A DNA stretch of 64,000 nt from Nocardioides bizhenqiangii (lineage in GTDB: Bacteria > Actinomycetota > Actinomycetes > Propionibacteriales > Nocardioidaceae), in assembly GCF_034661235.1 (NCBI RefSeq), contig NZ_CP141059.1:1674001-1738000 (forward strand). Direction: 5' to 3'. How positions within the stretch are numbered: the stretch's first letter is position 1; each line of letters starts with the position of its first letter. Shown here one piece after another: positions 60,883 through 64,000 of this stretch. Below the pieces are notes generated by a model. That model was not told the origin of the DNA. It did no database searches and saw only the letters and a list, made by a program, of their open reading frames with translations. The translations under genes were made by a program, and so were the position numbers.

Positions 60883-62757
60883 ATGGCCGGCCGGATTCGC
60901 GACGACGACATCCAGACCGTGCGCGAGAAGGCCAAGATCGAAGAGGTCGTGTCGGCCTACGTCACCCTGCGCAACGCCGGTGGCGGCTCGCTGAAGGGCC
61001 TGTGTCCGTTCCACGACGAGAAGTCCCCGTCGTTCCACGTGCGTCCAGGCCGCGGATTCCATTGCTTCGGCTGCCAGGAAGGCGGTGACGTCATCGCCTT
61101 CCTGATGAAGATCGACGGGCTGTCCTTCGTGGAGTCGGTCGAGCGGCTGGCCGACAAGTACAGCGTCGACCTGCGTCGGGAGGAGGGTGGTCCGGACGAC
61201 CGGCCCAAGGGTCCGCAGCGGCGCCGGCTGATCGAGGCGCACGCGGTGGCCCAGGAGTTCTACGCCGACCACCTCGCGAGCCCGGATGCGGTGCAAGGGC
61301 GCCAGTTCCTCGCCGAGCGTGGCTTCGACCAGGCCTCGGCGGCGCACTTCGGCGTCGGGTTCGCCCCGCGCGACGGTGAGTCGCTGTGGCACCACCTGCG
61401 CGACCAGAAGTTCTCCCTCGACGAAGTGGTCGCCGCCGGTCTGGTCGCCGTGGGTCGTGGACCGTACGACCGGTTCCGGGGGCGGCTGCTGTGGCCGATC
61501 CGCGAGACCTCGGGCGACACGATCGGCTTCGGCGCCCGCCGGATCTTCGACGACGACAAGATCGAGGCGAAGTACCTCAACACCCCGGAGACGCCGATCT
61601 ACAAGAAGAGCCAGGTGCTCTACGGGGTCGACCTCGCCCGGCGCGACATGGCGCGGTCGTCGCAGGCCGTCATCGTCGAGGGCTACACCGACGTGATGGC
61701 CTGCCACCTGGCCGGCGTCACCACCGCGGTGGCGACCTGCGGCACGGCGTTCGGCGACGAGCACGCCAAGGTGCTGCGCCGGCTGCTCGCCGACCACGAG
61801 GAGTTCCGCGGCGAGGTGATCTTCACGTTCGACGGCGACGAAGCGGGACAGAAGGCCGCGCTCAAGGTGTTCCAGGGCGACCAGAAGTACGTCGCCCAGA
61901 CCTACGTCGCGATCGCCCCGGACGGCATGGACCCGTGCGACCTGCGGATCAAGGAGGGGGACGCCGCGGTCCGCGAGCTGATCGCGACCCGGCAGCCGCT
62001 CTACCGCTTCGTCCTCGCCAACGTGGTGACGAGGTTCGACCTCGACCGGGCAGACGGTCGCATCGACGCCATGCGTGAGGCGGCGCGGCTCGTGTCCTCG
62101 ATCCGCGACCAGTCGAAGGTGACCGCCTTCGCCCAGGAGATCTCCCGGATGATCGGCGGCGATCTCGACACCAACCAGATCCTGTCCGAGGTCCGCCGGG
62201 CCGCGGCCCGCGGTGGCCGCGCCGACACCCGCGCGGCGCCGGGGGATCAGGCTGAGGCGCGACCCCGACGCGAGCTCCCCGACCTGCGTGACCCCCGGTT
62301 CGCCATCGAGCGCGAAACGCTCAAGCTGGTCCTGCAGCACCCGATCGCGATCGGCCGCACGACGGCCGACATCGGCGCCAACGACTTCACCCACCCCACG
62401 TACCGGGCGGTCTGGGCACTGGTCGAGGCGGCCGGTGGCCCCGCCGCGGGCGACGGCGACCCGAGCTGGGCGAGCAGGGTCCGCGAGGCCGCCACCGAGC
62501 CGGAGGTCTCCTCCGCGGTGAGCGCGCTGGCGGTGGAGCCGATCCCGGCGACGCACGAGCCGGACGCGGCGTACGTCGCCCACTACGTGTTCCGCCTCCT
62601 GGAGCTCACGACCCTGCGGCGGATCGCCGAGATCAAGTCGCGCCTCCAGCGCACCAACCCGGAGGAGCACACCGCCGACTACAACCGGATGTTCGGCGAG
62701 CTCGCGGCCCTCGAGCAGCACCGCCGCACGCTTCGCGACCGGATCGTCGGCGCGTGA
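60883..62757 (+). CDS. dnaG: DNA primase
   Basis: 624 residues. Zinc-binding domain CPFHDEKSPSFHVRPGRGFHCFGC (CHC2 type). The TOPRIM catalytic core has VIVEGYTDVMACHLAGV and FTFDGDEAGQKAAL. A C-terminal helicase-binding region (about 440-620) completes the usual length. It makes RNA primers at the replication fork. Confidence 0.97.
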   Translation: MAGRIRDDDIQTVREKAKIEEVVSAYVTLRNAGGGSLKGLCPFHDEKSPSFHVRPGRGFHCFGCQEGGDVIAFLMKIDGLSFVESVERLADKYSVDLRREEGGPDDRPKGPQRRRLIEAHAVAQEFYADHLASPDAVQGRQFLAERGFDQASAAHFGVGFAPRDGESLWHHLRDQKFSLDEVVAAGLVAVGRGPYDRFRGRLLWPIRETSGDTIGFGARRIFDDDKIEAKYLNTPETPIYKKSQVLYGVDLARRDMARSSQAVIVEGYTDVMACHLAGVTTAVATCGTAFGDEHAKVLRRLLADHEEFRGEVIFTFDGDEAGQKAALKVFQGDQKYVAQTYVAIAPDGMDPCDLRIKEGDAAVRELIATRQPLYRFVLANVVTRFDLDRADGRIDAMREAARLVSSIRDQSKVTAFAQEISRMIGGDLDTNQILSEVRRAAARGGRADTRAAPGDQAEARPRRELPDLRDPRFAIERETLKLVLQHPIAIGRTTADIGANDFTHPTYRAVWALVEAAGGPAAGDGDPSWASRVREAATEPEVSSAVSALAVEPIPATHEPDAAYVAHYVFRLLELTTLRRIAEIKSRLQRTNPEEHTADYNRMFGELAALEQHRRTLRDRIVGA

Positions 62758-63239
62758 GGCGCCGGCCCCGACTGGCGTCCATGGCCACCGGCGAACGCCT
62801 GCTCGCCTGGGCCGACACGACGAGCGGTGCCCTCGTCGGCGGCACCCGCGACGCCCTCCACCTGCCCGACCGCGAGCCTCCCCGGCTGCCGTGGGAGGAG
62901 ATCGCGACGGCCGACTGGGACGCCGACGAGCGCGAGCTGCACGTGATCGAGGTCGGCAGCTACGGCGAGCCACAGCCGGAGCACCGGCTCGCCCTCGCTG
63001 ATCCGGACCGGCTCCTGGCGCTGGTCCGCGAGCGGGTCACCGCGAGCATCGTCGTACAGCGCCATGTCCCCGTCCGGGGTCGGCTCGGGGTCCGGGTCCT
63101 CGGCCGGCGGGCACCCGGAGGTCAGGGCGCGATCGCCTGGTTCGTCGACTACGACGACGGTCTGGACCCCCTCGATCCGGACGTCGCGACTGTCGTCGAC
63201 GAGGCGCTCGCCTCGGCTCGCGGCGACGTCGGCGAGTAG
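62754..63239 (+). CDS. Conserved protein of unknown function coupled to dnaG
   Basis: 161 residues; the GTG overlaps the dnaG stop (GTGA), so the two are translated together. Visible parts are MATGERLLAWADTTSGALVGGTRDALHL, PRLPWEEIATADWDADERELHVIEVG and VVQRHVPVRGRLGVRVLGRR. The layout suggests a PH-like beta-barrel with a C-terminal helix. I do not recognise a named family; similar genes follow dnaG in related actinobacteria (from memory). Confidence 0.8.
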   Translation: MRRRPRLASMATGERLLAWADTTSGALVGGTRDALHLPDREPPRLPWEEIATADWDADERELHVIEVGSYGEPQPEHRLALADPDRLLALVRERVTASIVVQRHVPVRGRLGVRVLGRRAPGGQGAIAWFVDYDDGLDPLDPDVATVVDEALASARGDVGE

Positions 63240-63311
63240 TCGATACCGATTTCATCGGCACCCGCCGACCTTGCTAATCTGTCCGGGCTGTCCAGCGTGC
63301 TGGGCAGCCGG

Positions 63312-63387
63312 TCCCCTGTAGCTCAACTGGCAGAGCATTCGGCTGTTAACCGGAGGGTTGTTGGTTCGAGTCCAACCGGGGGAGCCA
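63312..63387 (+). tRNA. tRNA-Asn (anticodon GTT)
   Basis: Complete cloverleaf: acceptor TCCCCTG/CGGGGGA, D-arm GCTC...GAGC, anticodon stem TTCGG/CCGGA with loop CTGTTAA (GTT at 63345-63347), T-arm GTTGG-TTCGAGT-CCAAC, discriminator G84 and an encoded CCA at 63385-63387. Confidence 0.98.
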
Positions 63388-63389
63388 AG

Positions 63390-63431
63390 AAGGGCCTCTG
63401 ACCTGGGAAAAGTCCCAGGCGGAGGCCCTTT
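63390..63431 (+). terminator. Rho-independent-like terminator after tRNA-Asn
   Basis: AAGGGCCTC pairs with GAGGCCCTT, and inside it CCTGGGA pairs with TCCCAGG around a 4-base loop; a short T-run follows. It starts 3 bp after the tRNA CCA end. Confidence 0.9.
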
Positions 63432-63695
63432 GTGATTCGCTCAATCCGGCATTGGTCACACATTATGGTCACGGATTGAACCTTGATCCGCACGTGGGCA
63501 TCTGGCAAGCGCCCGCTCGGCGAGAGTTCGACGTGTGACGCGGGCCCAGTCTCGTGGCGACTGCCGCCACCGGTGTCCCTGTTCTTCTACCGCAACGCCG
63601 TCGGCAAGCTCGCCGCGAAGGCATTCGTCAAGCGGTTCGAGGTGCGCGCACGGTCGACCGCGACCAGCCGATCGGCGTCAAAGGGCTTGGCCCGG

Positions 63696-64000
63696 CTACT
63701 CGTCGTCCGTTAGCGACTCCAGGGCGACCACAGTCGCCAGCACGAGCGCCGCGTCCTCGCCATCCTTGATCTCGACGCCATAGCTGTCACGGACCCGGAA
63801 CCACTTCTTCGAGATGTGGGCAACGGTGTCTCCGTCGCGCTCGATCTCGTACTCGTGGTCGACGATGTTGCCGTGCGCCTTCAGGTCGGTCCCGTCTTCG
63901 AGATCGATCGCGAACCGGGCCCGGATGCCCACGAGTGCCTTGTGGACGGTGGCCACGGTCCTCCCGTCGCGCTCGATCGCGATCTTGTCGCGCACGCTCA
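63696..64000 (-). CDS. LURP-one-related (tubby-like) protein, C-terminal part
   Basis: About 100 residues are visible and the frame is open to the window edge, so the gene begins beyond 64000. The pattern IAIERDGRTVATVHKAL...FAIDLEDGTDLKAHGNIVDHEYEIERDGDTVAHISKKWFRVRDSYGVEI matches the LURP-one-related family (PF04525), which has a tubby-like beta-barrel. In bacteria the function is unknown; phospholipid binding is suggested for the fold. Confidence 0.85.
   Translation of the reverse strand, partial: SVRDKIAIERDGRTVATVHKALVGIRARFAIDLEDGTDLKAHGNIVDHEYEIERDGDTVAHISKKWFRVRDSYGVEIKDGEDAALVLATVVALESLTDDE

Noticed and set aside
60607..62973. 788-residue ORF on the minus strand
   Set aside because: It is the antisense frame of dnaG, open only because of high GC at third codon positions, with Arg/Gly/Pro-rich composition and no motifs.
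63323..63508. 61-residue minus-strand ORF containing PPVGLEPTTLRLT
   Set aside because: It is antisense to tRNA-Asn and its terminator; the VGLEPTT string is a familiar artefact of translated tRNA sequence.
63432..63695. Integrated element next to tRNA-Asn
   Set aside because: No integrase, no second copy of the tRNA 3' end and no convincing ORF are visible here; only short antisense or out-of-frame ORFs.

Overview
This 64 kb window is GC-rich chromosomal DNA with frequent GTG starts, 1-10 bp gene overlaps and many short lipoproteins. The gene neighbourhoods (hemW/DUF3097, CIRCE-hrcA-dnaJ-rsmE, phoH-ybeY-CNNM-cdd-like, era, leuA, recO-uppS, dgt, dnaG) are those of an actinobacterium. The 10-methyl fatty acid genes (tmsA/tmsB type), a DUF222/HNH relic and dispersed GGTCGAGTAG... 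repeats fit Nocardioides or a close relative of the Nocardioidaceae. The genus is an inference from remembered neighbourhoods, not from a database search.

Layout. 1-11 kb: end of an acyl-CoA ligase gene, an exported intradiol-dioxygenase-like lipoprotein, hemW, a TM2 protein, DUF3097, a membrane adenylate cyclase, an MBL hydrolase, then the heat-shock block hrcA-dnaJ-rsmE behind a CIRCE operator, and a winged-helix DNA-glycosylase-like protein. 11-15 kb: an SGNH hydrolase convergent with a three-gene operon (ECF sigma factor, membrane GerMN/Gmad2 protein, lipoprotein GerMN/Gmad2). 14.7-18.7 kb: HIT, phoH, ybeY, CNNM/CorC and a cytidine-deaminase-like protein lacking the catalytic motifs.

18.9-32.6 kb separates the phoH-cdd block from era and looks accessory. 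It holds tmsA-tmsB (10-methyl-branched fatty acids), then a 1648-residue secreted RTX/cadherin-like/beta-helix protein, three tail-collar (Mdp-like) proteins, a GNAT acetyltransferase and two related small proteins, one with a Tat signal. No capsid, terminase or integrase genes accompany the collar genes, so this reads as a surface-fibre locus rather than a prophage. A molybdopterin oxidoreductase and a siderophore-interacting protein follow. The adhesin gene has a structured 5' leader that matches no class I can name.

32.6-46.8 kb: era, a frameshifted DUF222/HNH gene, a nucleotidyltransferase, two septum-formation-type lipoproteins, a flavodoxin-like protein, leuA with a Leu-codon leader peptide and attenuator stem, gntK-gntP, recO, uppS, a 165-bp MITE-like palindrome and an ABC exporter pair. 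46.9-64 kb: a zinc-metallopeptidase lipoprotein, znuABC under a perfect Zur-type box, glyS, dusB, a secreted SH3/peptidase-like protein, a NarL-type two-component pair, dgt, a 2-hydroxyacid dehydrogenase, dnaG, tRNA-Asn(GTT) with a strong terminator, and the end of a LURP-one-related gene. No gene-free stretch exceeds 300 bp. The longest gaps are 18709-18927, 44760-45003, 57891-58111 and 63432-63695; the last two show nothing I can support.
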